The position numbers were made by a program, and so were the translations under genes. From JBEIJQ01 sp040380145 (GTDB lineage: Bacteria; Bacteroidota; Bacteroidia; Chitinophagales; Saprospiraceae), in contig JBEIJQ010000032.1 in the NCBI GenBank assembly GCA_040380145.1, positions 1 to 22,663 of the forward strand: a stretch of 22,663 bases of DNA, given 5' to 3'. Numbering within the stretch: the first letter of the stretch is position 1; every line of letters begins with the position of its first letter. The notes beneath the pieces were generated by a model that saw only the letters and a program-made list of their open reading frames with translations, was not told the DNA's origin and made no database searches. Shown here piece after piece: positions 14,133 to 22,663 of the stretch.

Positions 14133-17100
14133 ATGAAAAAATCAGTACTGTTGTTTTGCCTGATCGCCATTGCGTCCGCGTTGACGGCACAGGTATCTTT
14201 CACTGCTTTTGGCACACCGCAGGGCCGTGATTTCAACGGCTACACCGCCGCCGGATTTTCGCCTTCGCCCGCTGCCGGCGAACTGGATTCCGACGACTGG
14301 GCCGTCACCGGCCTCTCCGACGGTCCATTGGCGTTCGGCGGGACCCAGAACACGCCCGCGACCGACTACACCCGCGGCATCACCACCGCCGGAACGCCCA
14401 CTGCGGGTGGCCTGTATGCGTTGGACAATGCCGGGAACGCCGTTTTCTGGGTACAGCCCACCTTGACCGATTTCACGCCCGGCACCTTGACCTTGCGCTG
14501 CCAAAACAACATCGGTTCGGTCCTGAACACCTTGGACATCGCTTACGATGCGCTCTCGTTCAACAACGGCGGATTCCGGATGTCGGTCAACCTCTCCTAT
14601 TCGGTTGACAGCATCAACTACACCCCAGTACCCGCGGCCGCCTATTCCAGTGCGGCGCCCACAGGCGCTCCGGCCCTCGAAGTGGCCCCCCGAACGGCCA
14701 CATTGGCCAACCTGAACGTGCCAGCCGGCGGATTTCTTTATCTGCGCTGGACCTTCAACGAAGTACCCGGCGGCACCGGTTCTCGCGATGAAGCGGGTTT
14801 GGACAACATTCTGTTGACCCCTTCCAACGCCATTGTAGGCACCATCGTATTTTCGGCTGCCAGCGCAACCGTTGCGGAAAACGCCGGAACGGCCAGTTTT
14901 GATCTGTCGGTGAGCCCGGCCACCAACTGCACGGTGGACGTGGTGCAGAGCGGCGGCACGGCAACTTCCGGAGCAGACTACCTCTTCTCCTCCCCTCAGA
15001 CCGTCACCCTGTCGGCAGGCTCGCCTACCTTCAGCGTGAACCTGCTCCTGAACGACGACGCACTGATCGAGCCGTCCGAAACGGTGGTTTTCACGCTCAC
15101 GAATCCTTCGGCCGGTTGCCTGATAGGAGCCAACAACCAGTTCACGCTGACCGTGACCGACAACGATGCCCAAGCGGTTTCCGGCGTGGTCATCACCGAG
15201 ATCATGTACAACTCCCCGGAAGCAGGTACCGATTCGCTGGAGTTCATAGAACTGTACAACAACACGGGCGCGGTCATCGATCTTTCCTCCTGCGCCTTCA
15301 CCTCGGGCATCAACTATATTTTCCCCGCCGGAACCGTTCTCGGAGCAGGGCAATTCTTGGTGTTGGCGGGCAACGCCAATGCCTTTGCCAACGTATATGG
15401 ATTTGCCCCGTTTGCAGACTGGGGCGCAGGCGCTTTGAGCAACAACGGTGTGACCCTGACCTTGACCGATGCGCTGGGCAACACCATTGACCAAGTTCCC
15501 TTCGACGACGCCGCTCCTTGGGTGACCACCCCCGACGGCTTCGGTCCATCACTGACACTGTGCGGCCCCAACGCCGACAACTCCTTGGCCTCCAGCTGGT
15601 TTTCCGCTGCAACCGCCACCGGTGACACCATCAACCTCATTCCCCTGTTGGCCACGCCGGGATCGTTTGACCCCTTGGTTTCCTGTCCTATCATCCCCAT
15701 GCTGACCTTCGACGTGCCCACCGCCACCGTTTCCGAGACGGCGGGCAACTACACGGTCTCCGTGTCGCTTTCCAATCCCGACAACTTGGACACCACCCGC
15801 GTCACGGTCGATTTGTTCGCCGCCGGTTCGACCGCTGTGAACGGACTGGATTTCAATTTTGCGCCCGTCACGTTGGTTTTCCCGCCGAATTTCGCCGGAG
15901 CGCAGACATTCAACCTTTCCCTGGTGGACGACGCTCTTTTCGAGCTCGACGAGACCATCGTGTTGTTCCTCGCCAACCCGACCAACAGCGCCGTTCTGGA
16001 TATCGACACCCTGACGATCACCCTGACCAGCGACGATCTGACCGCCTCTCCCGTGGTGCAGTTCAGCGGCAGTTCGGTGACGGTCAACGAAAATGTGGGC
16101 ACTGTCGGCATCGACCTGACTTTGTCCAACCCCAACAACAACCCCACCTCGGTGGAAGTGGTCTTGTCGGGCGGCACGGCCACCAACGGTCAGGATTTCA
16201 ATTTTGCCACCACCACCGTCACCTTCCCGGCCAACTCGACCGGGCCGCTTTCCGTATCGCTTCCCATCGTGGACGATGCGCTGACCGAGCTTGACGAAAC
16301 CATCGTCCTGCAACTGTCCAATCCCACCAACAACGCCGTTTTGGTGAACGACACCTACACCGTGACCATCGCCCCCAATGATTTTGCCGGAGCGCAGGGC
16401 ATGGTGATCACCGAGATCCTGTACGACCAGCCCGGTGCCGGCAACGACTCGCTGGAGTTCGTCGAACTGTACAACAACACGCCGTTCCCCATCGATCTCA
16501 ACGGTTCCGTTTTCACGCTCGGTTTCGCCCATACCTTCACTGCGCCCACGATCGTGCAGCCCGGAGGCTATGTCACTTTGGCCCGTTTTGCCGGATTTTT
16601 CGCCAATGTATTCGGTTTCACGCCCATCCAATGGAACACGGGAGCCTTGATCAACACCGGCGAACCCATCGTGCTGCGCGACGCACAGGGCATCCTCGTT
16701 GACTCGGTGGATTATCGCCCCGGCGGTGCATGGCCGGCGGGAACGGCCAACACGGGTGTTTCCCTCACCTTGTGCGATCCGAACAGCGACAACAGCCTCG
16801 GAGCCAACTGGCGCGCCTCCCTGCCGGGAACAGGTGTTTTCATCAACGGTTCGGAGATCAAGGCAACGCCAGGAACTGCCGACAACCTCACTTGTGCCCC
16901 ATCGCCGGAAATCCAATTCGTGGCGGGCACTTATTCATTCAACGAAGCCGCAGGGCAGGCAACGGTGGAAGTCCAGCTCAATGCCGCCTATCCACTGGCC
17001 CTCCAATGCGCCGTTGCCCTGGGCACGGGCGGTACGGCCACAGACGGATCCGACTTCACTTTCGGTGCTCCGCAAACCGTACAGTTCCCAGCCAACAGCA

Positions 17101-19262
17101 ACGCGCCGATCCAGATCACCTTCCCGATCATCGACGATCTGGCCACCGAAGGCGACGAAACCCTGCTGCTGGTGCTCCAAAACGCCGTTGCACCCGCCAT
17201 CTTCGGAGCCGTGGACACTGCAGTCGTGACCATCGTGGACAACGAGGCGCCGTTGAATCCTTTGTTGAGCTTTGCCCAAGCCGTAGCTTCCTTCAACGAA
17301 TCTGCGGGTACCGTGAGCGTGACCGTCAACCTGATCGCCCCCAACGCCAACGCCACCAGCGTGGATGTGGTGCTTTCGGGCGGTACCGCGACCACGGGAC
17401 AGGATTTTGTGTTCGCAGCCCAGACCTTGACCTTCCCCGCCGGCAACAACGCACCGCAAACAGTCTCGATCTCGATCACCGACGATGCCGTGACCGAAAT
17501 GCCGGAGACCGTGGTGCTTCGCTTGGCCAACCCCACCAACAACGCCACGACCAATGTGGATACCTTTACCTTGACGATCGTGGATAACGACATTTCGCCC
17601 AGCCTCGTATTGGTCGGCATCTACGACGCACCCTTGGCTGGCGGATTGCCCAAAGGCGTCGAACTGTTCGCCACCGACTATATCGCCGACCTCAGCATCT
17701 ACGGCCTCGGATCCGCCACCAACGGCGCGGGCATTCCCGCCACGCAGGAATGGACCTTCCCGGCCGTATCGGTGAATGCCGGTCAGTGCATTTTCGTTTC
17801 CAGTGACAGCGCACAGTTCGTGGCCTTCTTCGGTTTTGCGCCCACTTTCGTCACGACCAGCAACGCGGTCAGCAACAACGGCGACGACGCCGTGATCCTC
17901 TACTTCGACGGCGCGCCGCTCGATATCTTCGGCGAACCGACCGTGGACGGAACCGGCACCGCATGGGAATACCTCGACGGCTGGGCGTACCGCTTGAGCG
18001 GCTCGGGCCCCGACAGCGTCTTCCAGATCGCCAACTGGACTTTCAGCGGCATCAATGTGTTCGACAACCAGACCACGAACGCCACCTCGCCCACCCCCTA
18101 CCCCAACTGTACCTATTCGTCCACGATCATCCCCAACCTCAACTTTTCGGTGGCCACCGCCGGAGTGTTGGAAAATCTGGCCGGCGGACAATACCTGGTC
18201 GACATTTCCTTGGCCAACCCAACCAATACCGCCACCACCGTGGAAGTGGTGCTCGACCCGGCCTCCACGGCCACGGCCGGCACCGATTTCGTGGCCTCGC
18301 CGATCACACTGACCTTCCCGGCCAATACCGCCACCACACTGCAGTTCCCCATCGATCTGATCGACGACGCATTGGTCGAAGGCCCCGAAACGGTGGTCCT
18401 GCGCCTGACGAACCCCAACAACAACGCCAACATCGGCATCGGCACCTTCACGCTGACGATCCTCGACGACGATGCCGCTCCGGTGGGCGGCCTTGTGATC
18501 ACCGAGATCAACTACAACGACCCCACCGGCCCCGACAGCTTGGAGTTCGTCGAACTGTACAACAATTCCGGCCAGACCCTTACCCTCGACGGCATCACCT
18601 TCTCGGCGGGCATCACTTTCACCTTCCCCTTCAACAACATCACGCTCGCCGCGGGACAATATGTCGTGGTGGCCCGCTTCCCGGGCCTGCTGCAGTCGGT
18701 CACCGGCTTTCTGCCGATTTACCAGTGGCAGCCGAGCAGCCTCAACAACGCCACCGAGCCCATCGTGCTGCGCGACGCCAACGGCAACCTGATCGACTCC
18801 GTCACCTATGCGGATCTGGCCCCGTGGCCGACCTCTCCCGACGGCACCGGACCTTCGCTTGTCCTGTGCGATTATAGCGGCGACAACACCCAGGCCTCCA
18901 ACTGGTACGCCTCCACCTCGCCCAGCGGCAGCGTCAACACCGTGAACGGCCCCGTGCAATTGTTTGTGAGCCCCGGCGCCCAAGACAATTTCTGCATCAC
19001 GGGCCTCAGCTCAACCGAATCGTTCGACGTGACGCTGTACCCCAACCCGACCGACGGGCTGCTCCATGTGGGTCTGCCCAGTGCAACCGAATTCGCCTGC
19101 GAACTGTTGAACATATCGGGCCAACGGATCCTGACGGAGCGCTTCAATGCGCAGACCGCGACTTTGCAGCTCCGCGGCCTTCCCGAGGGAATGTATTTCC
19201 TGCGCCTCACCGATGCCCGCAACGGCCAATCGGTGGTCCGCAAGATCGTCTTGGGACAGTGA
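14133..19262 (+). CDS. Giant T9SS protein with alternating Calx-beta and lamin-tail domains
   Basis: This 1709-residue protein has a signal peptide (residues 1-19, cleavage before QVSFTA) and an N-terminal beta-rich region to about 234. Domains then run: Calx-beta 1 (235-345), lamin-tail 1 (349-493), Calx-beta 2 (521-636), Calx-beta 3 (639-751), lamin-tail 2 (754-897), Calx-beta 4 (924-1038), Calx-beta 5 (1042-1153), a divergent lamin-tail-like unit (1155-1324), Calx-beta 6 (1333-1447), lamin-tail 4 (1451-1594). A T9SS type A sorting domain starts near LYPNPTDG (1625-1709). Calx-beta units show GGTATNGQDF and DDALTELDETIV motifs typical of Ca-binding folds. Lamin-tail units start VITEI(M/L/N)Y with SLEF(I/V)ELYNN. 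No nuclease or other enzyme domain is seen, so a structural or adhesive surface role is inferred. The ATG at 14133 gives the signal peptide and follows the promoter. Confidence 0.92.
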   Translation: MKKSVLLFCLIAIASALTAQVSFTAFGTPQGRDFNGYTAAGFSPSPAAGELDSDDWAVTGLSDGPLAFGGTQNTPATDYTRGITTAGTPTAGGLYALDNAGNAVFWVQPTLTDFTPGTLTLRCQNNIGSVLNTLDIAYDALSFNNGGFRMSVNLSYSVDSINYTPVPAAAYSSAAPTGAPALEVAPRTATLANLNVPAGGFLYLRWTFNEVPGGTGSRDEAGLDNILLTPSNAIVGTIVFSAASATVAENAGTASFDLSVSPATNCTVDVVQSGGTATSGADYLFSSPQTVTLSAGSPTFSVNLLLNDDALIEPSETVVFTLTNPSAGCLIGANNQFTLTVTDNDAQAVSGVVITEIMYNSPEAGTDSLEFIELYNNTGAVIDLSSCAFTSGINYIFPAGTVLGAGQFLVLAGNANAFANVYGFAPFADWGAGALSNNGVTLTLTDALGNTIDQVPFDDAAPWVTTPDGFGPSLTLCGPNADNSLASSWFSAATATGDTINLIPLLATPGSFDPLVSCPIIPMLTFDVPTATVSETAGNYTVSVSLSNPDNLDTTRVTVDLFAAGSTAVNGLDFNFAPVTLVFPPNFAGAQTFNLSLVDDALFELDETIVLFLANPTNSAVLDIDTLTITLTSDDLTASPVVQFSGSSVTVNENVGTVGIDLTLSNPNNNPTSVEVVLSGGTATNGQDFNFATTTVTFPANSTGPLSVSLPIVDDALTELDETIVLQLSNPTNNAVLVNDTYTVTIAPNDFAGAQGMVITEILYDQPGAGNDSLEFVELYNNTPFPIDLNGSVFTLGFAHTFTAPTIVQPGGYVTLARFAGFFANVFGFTPIQWNTGALINTGEPIVLRDAQGILVDSVDYRPGGAWPAGTANTGVSLTLCDPNSDNSLGANWRASLPGTGVFINGSEIKATPGTADNLTCAPSPEIQFVAGTYSFNEAAGQATVEVQLNAAYPLALQCAVALGTGGTATDGSDFTFGAPQTVQFPANSNAPIQITFPIIDDLATEGDETLLLVLQNAVAPAIFGAVDTAVVTIVDNEAPLNPLLSFAQAVASFNESAGTVSVTVNLIAPNANATSVDVVLSGGTATTGQDFVFAAQTLTFPAGNNAPQTVSISITDDAVTEMPETVVLRLANPTNNATTNVDTFTLTIVDNDISPSLVLVGIYDAPLAGGLPKGVELFATDYIADLSIYGLGSATNGAGIPATQEWTFPAVSVNAGQCIFVSSDSAQFVAFFGFAPTFVTTSNAVSNNGDDAVILYFDGAPLDIFGEPTVDGTGTAWEYLDGWAYRLSGSGPDSVFQIANWTFSGINVFDNQTTNATSPTPYPNCTYSSTIIPNLNFSVATAGVLENLAGGQYLVDISLANPTNTATTVEVVLDPASTATAGTDFVASPITLTFPANTATTLQFPIDLIDDALVEGPETVVLRLTNPNNNANIGIGTFTLTILDDDAAPVGGLVITEINYNDPTGPDSLEFVELYNNSGQTLTLDGITFSAGITFTFPFNNITLAAGQYVVVARFPGLLQSVTGFLPIYQWQPSSLNNATEPIVLRDANGNLIDSVTYADLAPWPTSPDGTGPSLVLCDYSGDNTQASNWYASTSPSGSVNTVNGPVQLFVSPGAQDNFCITGLSSTESFDVTLYPNPTDGLLHVGLPSATEFACELLNISGQRILTERFNAQTATLQLRGLPEGMYFLRLTDARNGQSVVRKIVLGQ

Positions 19263-19280
19263 TCCTGCCGAACTGAACGA

Positions 19281-19319
19281 AACCGGTCGGCGCTCTGCGC
19301 CGATCGGTTTTCTTTTTTT
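19281..19319 (+). terminator. Intrinsic terminator of the Calx-beta/lamin-tail gene
   Basis: A 13-bp stem with one G-T wobble (AACCGGTCGGCGC at 19281-19293 with GCGCCGATCGGTT at 19297-19309) closes on a 3-base loop and is followed by a T-rich tail (19310-19319). It ends 18 bases before the next ATG. Confidence 0.92.
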
Positions 19320-19337
19320 ACCCAAAAAATTAAAAAG

Positions 19338-19892
19338 ATGGCCTTCACCGAATCCAATATGCTGCCCCTAGGAAACTCCGCGCCCGACTTTGCGCTGCCC
19401 GACACCGTGAGCGGAAAAATGCTCCGATGGGCAGACGTAATGGGCCCCAAAGGCACCGTGGTGATGTTCCTGTGCAACCACTGTCCGTACGTGGTGCATG
19501 TCAACCCCGAGATCGCACGCCTGGCCCGCGAATACCGCGAAAAAGGCATCGGTTTCGTGGGCATCAGTTCCAACGACATAGAAAAATACCCGGAGGATTC
19601 GCCGGAAAAAATGGCCGTTCATGCCCGCGAACAAGGCTATTCGTTCCCTTATCTGTACGATGCGTCCCAAGCCGTGGCCAAGGCCTATGATGCGGCCTGC
19701 ACACCGGATTTTTATGTGTTCGACGCTGCGACGAAACTCTACTATCGCGGCCGATTGGACGCATCGCGGCCCAAAAACGATCTGCCCTGCGACGGGGCCG
19801 ATCTGCGGGCTGCACTGGAAGGACTTTTGGCCGGACGCCCGGCGCCGGAAAAACAATATCCCAGCGGCGGGTGCAACATCAAATGGAAATAG
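19338..19892 (+). CDS. Thioredoxin-like (AhpC/TSA-type) protein
   Basis: The 184-residue protein has the thioredoxin-like fold of the AhpC/TSA and redoxin group. It opens with GNSAPDFALPDTVSGK, reaches the active-site motif CNHCPYV with Cys46 and Cys49 after the strand TVVMFL, and continues with the helix and the segment GIGFVGISSND. A later cis-Pro position is in ACTPDFYVFD. The C-terminal tail PSGGCNIKWK carries another Cys and is typical of this subgroup. The likely role is a cytoplasmic thiol-disulphide or peroxide-related reaction; the substrate is unknown. There is no signal peptide. The ATG at 19338 follows an A-rich stretch usual for Bacteroidota starts. No TAnnTTTG box is visible between the terminator and the start, so its promoter is unclear. 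It converges on porX with a 6-base gap. Confidence 0.88.
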   Translation: MAFTESNMLPLGNSAPDFALPDTVSGKMLRWADVMGPKGTVVMFLCNHCPYVVHVNPEIARLAREYREKGIGFVGISSNDIEKYPEDSPEKMAVHAREQGYSFPYLYDASQAVAKAYDAACTPDFYVFDAATKLYYRGRLDASRPKNDLPCDGADLRAALEGLLAGRPAPEKQYPSGGCNIKWK

Positions 19893-19898
19893 TCGGCG

Positions 19899-21455
19899 TC
19901 ACTTGCTGCGCAAACGGATGATCGGCACGATCATTTCCTCGAGCGAGATGCCGCCGTGCTGGAAAGTGTTGCGGTAAAAATTGTTGTAGTGCGTGTAATT
20001 GTTGGGGTACAGGAAGAAATGGTCTTCCTTGGCGAAAATGTAGGTCGAACTCACATTGGGACTGGGCAGGCCGACATCCTTCGGATTTTTGATCTCCAGC
20101 ACATCGCGCTTTTCGTATTGGAGGTTGCGGCCCATCTTGTAGCGCAGGTTGGTGGTCGTTTCGCGGTCGCCGACCACCCGAGAGGGCGTGTTGACCCGGA
20201 TGGTGCCGTGGTCGGTGGCGATGAACAGTTGGATGTCGCGCTCCGCGGCCTTTTTCAGGGCGGTCCACAGCGGTGAATTGAGAAACCAGGTGCGGGTGAG
20301 GTCGCGGTAGGCTTTTTCGTCGCCGGCGAGTTCTTTGAGCACTTCCATTTCCGTGCGGGCGTGGGAGAGCATATCGATGAAGTTGTACACGATGGCCGTG
20401 AAATCGTTGTTCAGGTAGTTCAGCACATTGTCTTCCAACTGGCGTCCTTGGGCGGCGTTCACCACCTTGACATAATCGTGTTTGAGGGGCCGTTTCACCA
20501 AGCGTTTGATCTGGTCGGTGAGGAAAGCTGCCTCGTGGAGGTTTTTGCCTCCTTCTTCATTGTCGTTGAGCCACTTGTCGGGGAATCGCTTTTCGATCTC
20601 GGCGGGCGTCATCCCCGCGAAAATGGCGTTCCGGCTGTACTGGGTGGCGGTAGGGAGGATGCTGAAGAAAAAGTCTTCTTCCTCTACCCGGAAGCATTCC
20701 GAGACGATCGGCTCGATGGCTTTCCACTGGTCGAAGCGCAGATTGTCCAAGAGCACGAAAAAGGTCGGCGAGTCGGTGGACATCTGGGGGAAAACCTTTT
20801 TTTGCAGCAGTTGATGCGAAAAAACGGGCGCCGAGGCGGGTTTTTTGAACCAATCCACATACTCGCCGGCCACGAACTTGGAAAATTCGGCGTTGGCCTC
20901 GACTTTTTGGTTGGCGAGGATCTCGGACATTTCCTCGGTATTGGTTCGGTCGAGCTGCAGTTCCCAATAAATGATCTTGCGGTAAGTCTCCACCCATTCG
21001 TTGTAGTCCATCCCGCTGTTGATGGCCGTGAAAATTTTGCGGAAATCCTGTTGGTAATCGGTGGCCGTCCGGTCGCGCACGAGGCGCTCCTTGTCCACGA
21101 TCTTGCGCACGGCGGAGAGCACCTGCACCGGATTGACCGGCTTGAGCAGGTAATCGGCGATTTGGGCGCCGATCGCCTCTTCCATGACATGGTCCTCCTC
21201 GTTTTTGGTGATCATCACCACGGGCAGGTTCGGCGCGAACTCCTTGATCCGGGACAAGGTCTCCAGTCCGCCGATGCCCGGCATGGATTCGTCCAGGAAC
21301 ACCATGTCGATGGTCTTGTTCGTTTTGATTTCGTCCAGGGCATCGTGGCCGTTGCTGACGGTGATGACCTCGTAGCCCTTGGATTGGAGGAAAACAAGCT
21401 GTGCGCGCAGGGATTCGATTTCATCGTCGGCCCAAAGAATCGTTATTTTTTCCAT
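19899..21455 (-). CDS. porX: PorX, response regulator with PglZ domain (T9SS regulator)
   Basis: The 518-residue protein has a CheY-like receiver domain (about 1-120) joined to a PglZ domain of the alkaline phosphatase superfamily (about 200-515), the PorX architecture. In the receiver the acidic pair is D10-D11, the phosphoacceptor is D55 in FLDESMPG, the switch Thr is T83 and the conserved Lys is K105 in LLKPVNP. A helical linker follows. PglZ landmarks include FFVLLDNLRFDQW, a serine/threonine-rich LPTATQYSRNAIF, LFIATDHGTIRVN and FQHGGISLEEMIVP; these hold the expected metal and active-site residues. In Porphyromonas and Flavobacterium relatives PorX works with the kinase PorY and sigma factor SigP to control T9SS genes. 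Here it is the last gene of a minus-strand group, 57 bases after an aminotransferase gene. No porY is present in the window. Confidence 0.94.
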   Translation of the reverse strand: MEKITILWADDEIESLRAQLVFLQSKGYEVITVSNGHDALDEIKTNKTIDMVFLDESMPGIGGLETLSRIKEFAPNLPVVMITKNEEDHVMEEAIGAQIADYLLKPVNPVQVLSAVRKIVDKERLVRDRTATDYQQDFRKIFTAINSGMDYNEWVETYRKIIYWELQLDRTNTEEMSEILANQKVEANAEFSKFVAGEYVDWFKKPASAPVFSHQLLQKKVFPQMSTDSPTFFVLLDNLRFDQWKAIEPIVSECFRVEEEDFFFSILPTATQYSRNAIFAGMTPAEIEKRFPDKWLNDNEEGGKNLHEAAFLTDQIKRLVKRPLKHDYVKVVNAAQGRQLEDNVLNYLNNDFTAIVYNFIDMLSHARTEMEVLKELAGDEKAYRDLTRTWFLNSPLWTALKKAAERDIQLFIATDHGTIRVNTPSRVVGDRETTTNLRYKMGRNLQYEKRDVLEIKNPKDVGLPSPNVSSTYIFAKEDHFFLYPNNYTHYNNFYRNTFQHGGISLEEMIVPIIRLRSK

Positions 21456-21512
21456 AATTTTTTCCAGAAAAAATTTTTGTTGAAAAGGGTAATAAAAAGT
21501 GGGCCCAGAAAA

Positions 21513-22292
21513 TCAGATGGGCGAATGGGATTTCAAACGGGTGCAGATGCACGTTTCGTATGTGCGTTCGCCAAAGCGCTCGACGGAGCGGAGCCCGTGC
21601 ACGGCGTTGGTGAGAAAAACCTCCTTGGCCCGCCCGAGATCTTCGAGCGAGATCGGTTCTTCGCGGAATCTGTAACCAAGGTTTTCCGCCAATTGGAGCA
21701 CACACAGGCGCATCACGCCGGCCACGCATCCCTCGGTGAGGGGCGGGGTGACGATGGTCTCGTCTTTTGTGACCACGAACACATTGCTGCTGCAGGCTTC
21801 CGCCACTCTTTCGTGGGAGTTGAGCAGAAAACAGTCTTCCAAGTCGTTGGCGGCCTTGTATCGCGCGGCGGCCACATAGCGCAGGGCGCTGCACGATTTG
21901 ATGTTGGACCAGGGATCACAGGCAAGGCGGATGTCGGGGCAGACCGCGATGCGGGTCAGGTGCGGATCGGGTGAAAAACCCTCGATGCCGAGGGGCGACA
22001 CATCGAACCAAAGAGCCGTGGACGAGCGCCGGGCGGGTTCGTATAGGCCGTCGTCCACGCGGTAGAAGGTGACCCGCACCCGGGAAAACTTGTATTGTAC
22101 CACTTCTTCGAGCAGCGGGTCCGGCCGGCCATCATCGGGCAGTTCCATACCGAGCAACTCGGCGCTGCGGAGGATTCTTTTCCAATGGTAGGGCCACATC
22201 GGGGCCGTACCGTCGGCGGTGCGGATGGTTTCGAAAAAGCCGTCCCCAAAACGGAAAGCCCGGTTCGTCGAAGAATCGGCGTACCGGATCAT
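21513..22292 (-). CDS. Class IV PLP-dependent aminotransferase / aminodeoxychorismate lyase-like
   Basis: The 259-residue protein belongs to fold-type IV PLP enzymes, which include branched-chain aminotransferase and 4-amino-4-deoxychorismate lyase. The opening NRAFRFGDGFFETIR is the usual motif near the start. The PLP lysine is probably Lys132 in NIKSCSALRYVAA. A later motif, HERVAEACSSNVFVV, holds the conserved Glu165, and TEGCVAGVMR is the phosphate-binding loop. Its short length fits the lyase-like members better than typical branched-chain aminotransferases, so a role in folate precursor synthesis is possible but not proven. Its ATG overlaps the stop of the upstream CoA-transferase gene by 4 bases (ATGA), which suggests translational coupling. 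The two products have no obvious shared pathway. Confidence 0.85.
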   Translation of the reverse strand: MIRYADSSTNRAFRFGDGFFETIRTADGTAPMWPYHWKRILRSAELLGMELPDDGRPDPLLEEVVQYKFSRVRVTFYRVDDGLYEPARRSSTALWFDVSPLGIEGFSPDPHLTRIAVCPDIRLACDPWSNIKSCSALRYVAAARYKAANDLEDCFLLNSHERVAEACSSNVFVVTKDETIVTPPLTEGCVAGVMRLCVLQLAENLGYRFREEPISLEDLGRAKEVFLTNAVHGLRSVERFGERTYETCICTRLKSHSPI

Positions 22293-22663
22293 AGCTGCAT
22301 TTCGGGCACGATATCGGGCACCACCAGTTTTCCAGCGGTTTTGGAGACGATTTCTTCGACCGACACGCCGGGGGCGCGCTCCAACAGGTGGAAGGCCCCG
22401 TCGCGGATTTCCAGCGCGGCCAGATCGGTCACCACGCGGGTGATGCAGCGCACGCCCGTGAGGGGCAGAGTACAGCTCGGCAGCAGTTTGGAATCGCCGT
22501 TGGGTGCGGTGTGCATCATCGCCACGATGATGTTGCGGGCCGATGCGACGAGGTCCATCGCGCCGCCCATGCCCTTGACCATTTTGCCGGGCACCATCCA
22601 GTTGGCGAGGTCGCCGGTCTCCGACACCTGCATGCCGCCCAGAATCGACAGGTTGATGTGCCC
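22289..22663 (-). CDS. scoB: 3-oxoacid CoA-transferase subunit B, C-terminal part
   Basis: The last 124 residues of a CoA-transferase subunit B are present; the 5' part is beyond the window edge. The segment GHINLSILGGMQVSETGDLANW, read in two parts, followed by PGKMVKGMGGAMDLV and LLPSCTLPLTG, is typical of succinyl-CoA:3-ketoacid or acetate CoA-transferase beta subunits. It ends LLERAPGVSVEEI then VVPDIVPEMQL. These enzymes move CoA between an acyl-CoA and a 3-oxo acid or short-chain acid and work with an alpha subunit, which should lie just outside the window. The catalytic Glu region is not included here. The stop codon TGA overlaps the ATG of the aminotransferase gene. Confidence 0.93.
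   Translation of the reverse strand, partial: GHINLSILGGMQVSETGDLANWMVPGKMVKGMGGAMDLVASARNIIVAMMHTAPNGDSKLLPSCTLPLTGVRCITRVVTDLAALEIRDGAFHLLERAPGVSVEEIVSKTAGKLVVPDIVPEMQL

Noticed and set aside
14836..18474. CRISPR-like or short tandem DNA repeats in the giant gene
   Set aside because: The periodicity is at protein-domain scale with diverged DNA; there are no short identical repeats with regular unique spacers.
16935..18983. Long minus-strand open frame of about 680 codons
   Set aside because: It is antisense to the Calx-beta/lamin-tail gene, repeats with that gene's domains, and has no protein-like features.
20361..21974. Plus-strand open frame of 537 codons
   Set aside because: It is antisense to porX and the aminotransferase gene, both of which have clear family motifs.

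Overview
The window looks like chromosomal DNA of a Bacteroidota bacterium, GC-rich in its genes and AT-rich in several intergenic gaps. Three large secreted proteins end in a type IX secretion (T9SS) type A sorting domain. The T9SS regulator PorX is present. Several start regions carry the Bacteroidota promoter box TAnnTTTG, with a TTG/TTTG element 19-21 nt upstream in the best cases. Choice-of-anchor B proteins, Calx-beta plus lamin-tail proteins and a PUR-family (DUF3276-like) protein suggest a Saprospiria-like lineage; that placement is inference.

Left part (1-5300): a possible 47-residue membrane peptide (46-189), an intergenic gap with a long AT-rich inverted repeat, the translation GTPase LepA on the minus strand, a small secreted protein of unknown function (minus), the DNA sliding clamp DnaN (plus), and a flavin reductase-like protein (minus) that converges on dnaN. 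A perfect 13-bp hairpin sits across the dnaN stop codon.

Middle part (5300-19320): this is dominated by secreted proteins. Two choice-of-anchor B paralogues (5310-7700 and 9455-12790) share a propeller module but have different C-terminal halves. Between them lie a DjlA-like TerB/J-domain protein whose HPD motif is replaced by KPE and a monoacylglycerol-lipase-type hydrolase. An AT-rich gap leads to a PUR-family nucleic-acid-binding protein with an Arg/Gly-rich N-terminus and an acidic tail. Next is a 1709-residue T9SS protein built from six Calx-beta and four lamin-tail-like domains.

Right part (19338-22663): a thioredoxin-like protein (plus) converges on a minus-strand group: CoA-transferase subunit B (cut by the window edge), a class IV PLP aminotransferase overlapping it by 4 nt (ATGA), and porX 57 nt further on. 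No RNA genes, insertion sequences, CRISPR arrays or prophage genes were seen. I see no clear new multi-gene system. The most unusual items are the domain architectures of the T9SS cargo proteins, the PUR protein with disordered-looking flanks, the degenerate J-domain protein, the back-to-back promoter pair at 9414-9430 and the inverted repeat at 287-328.
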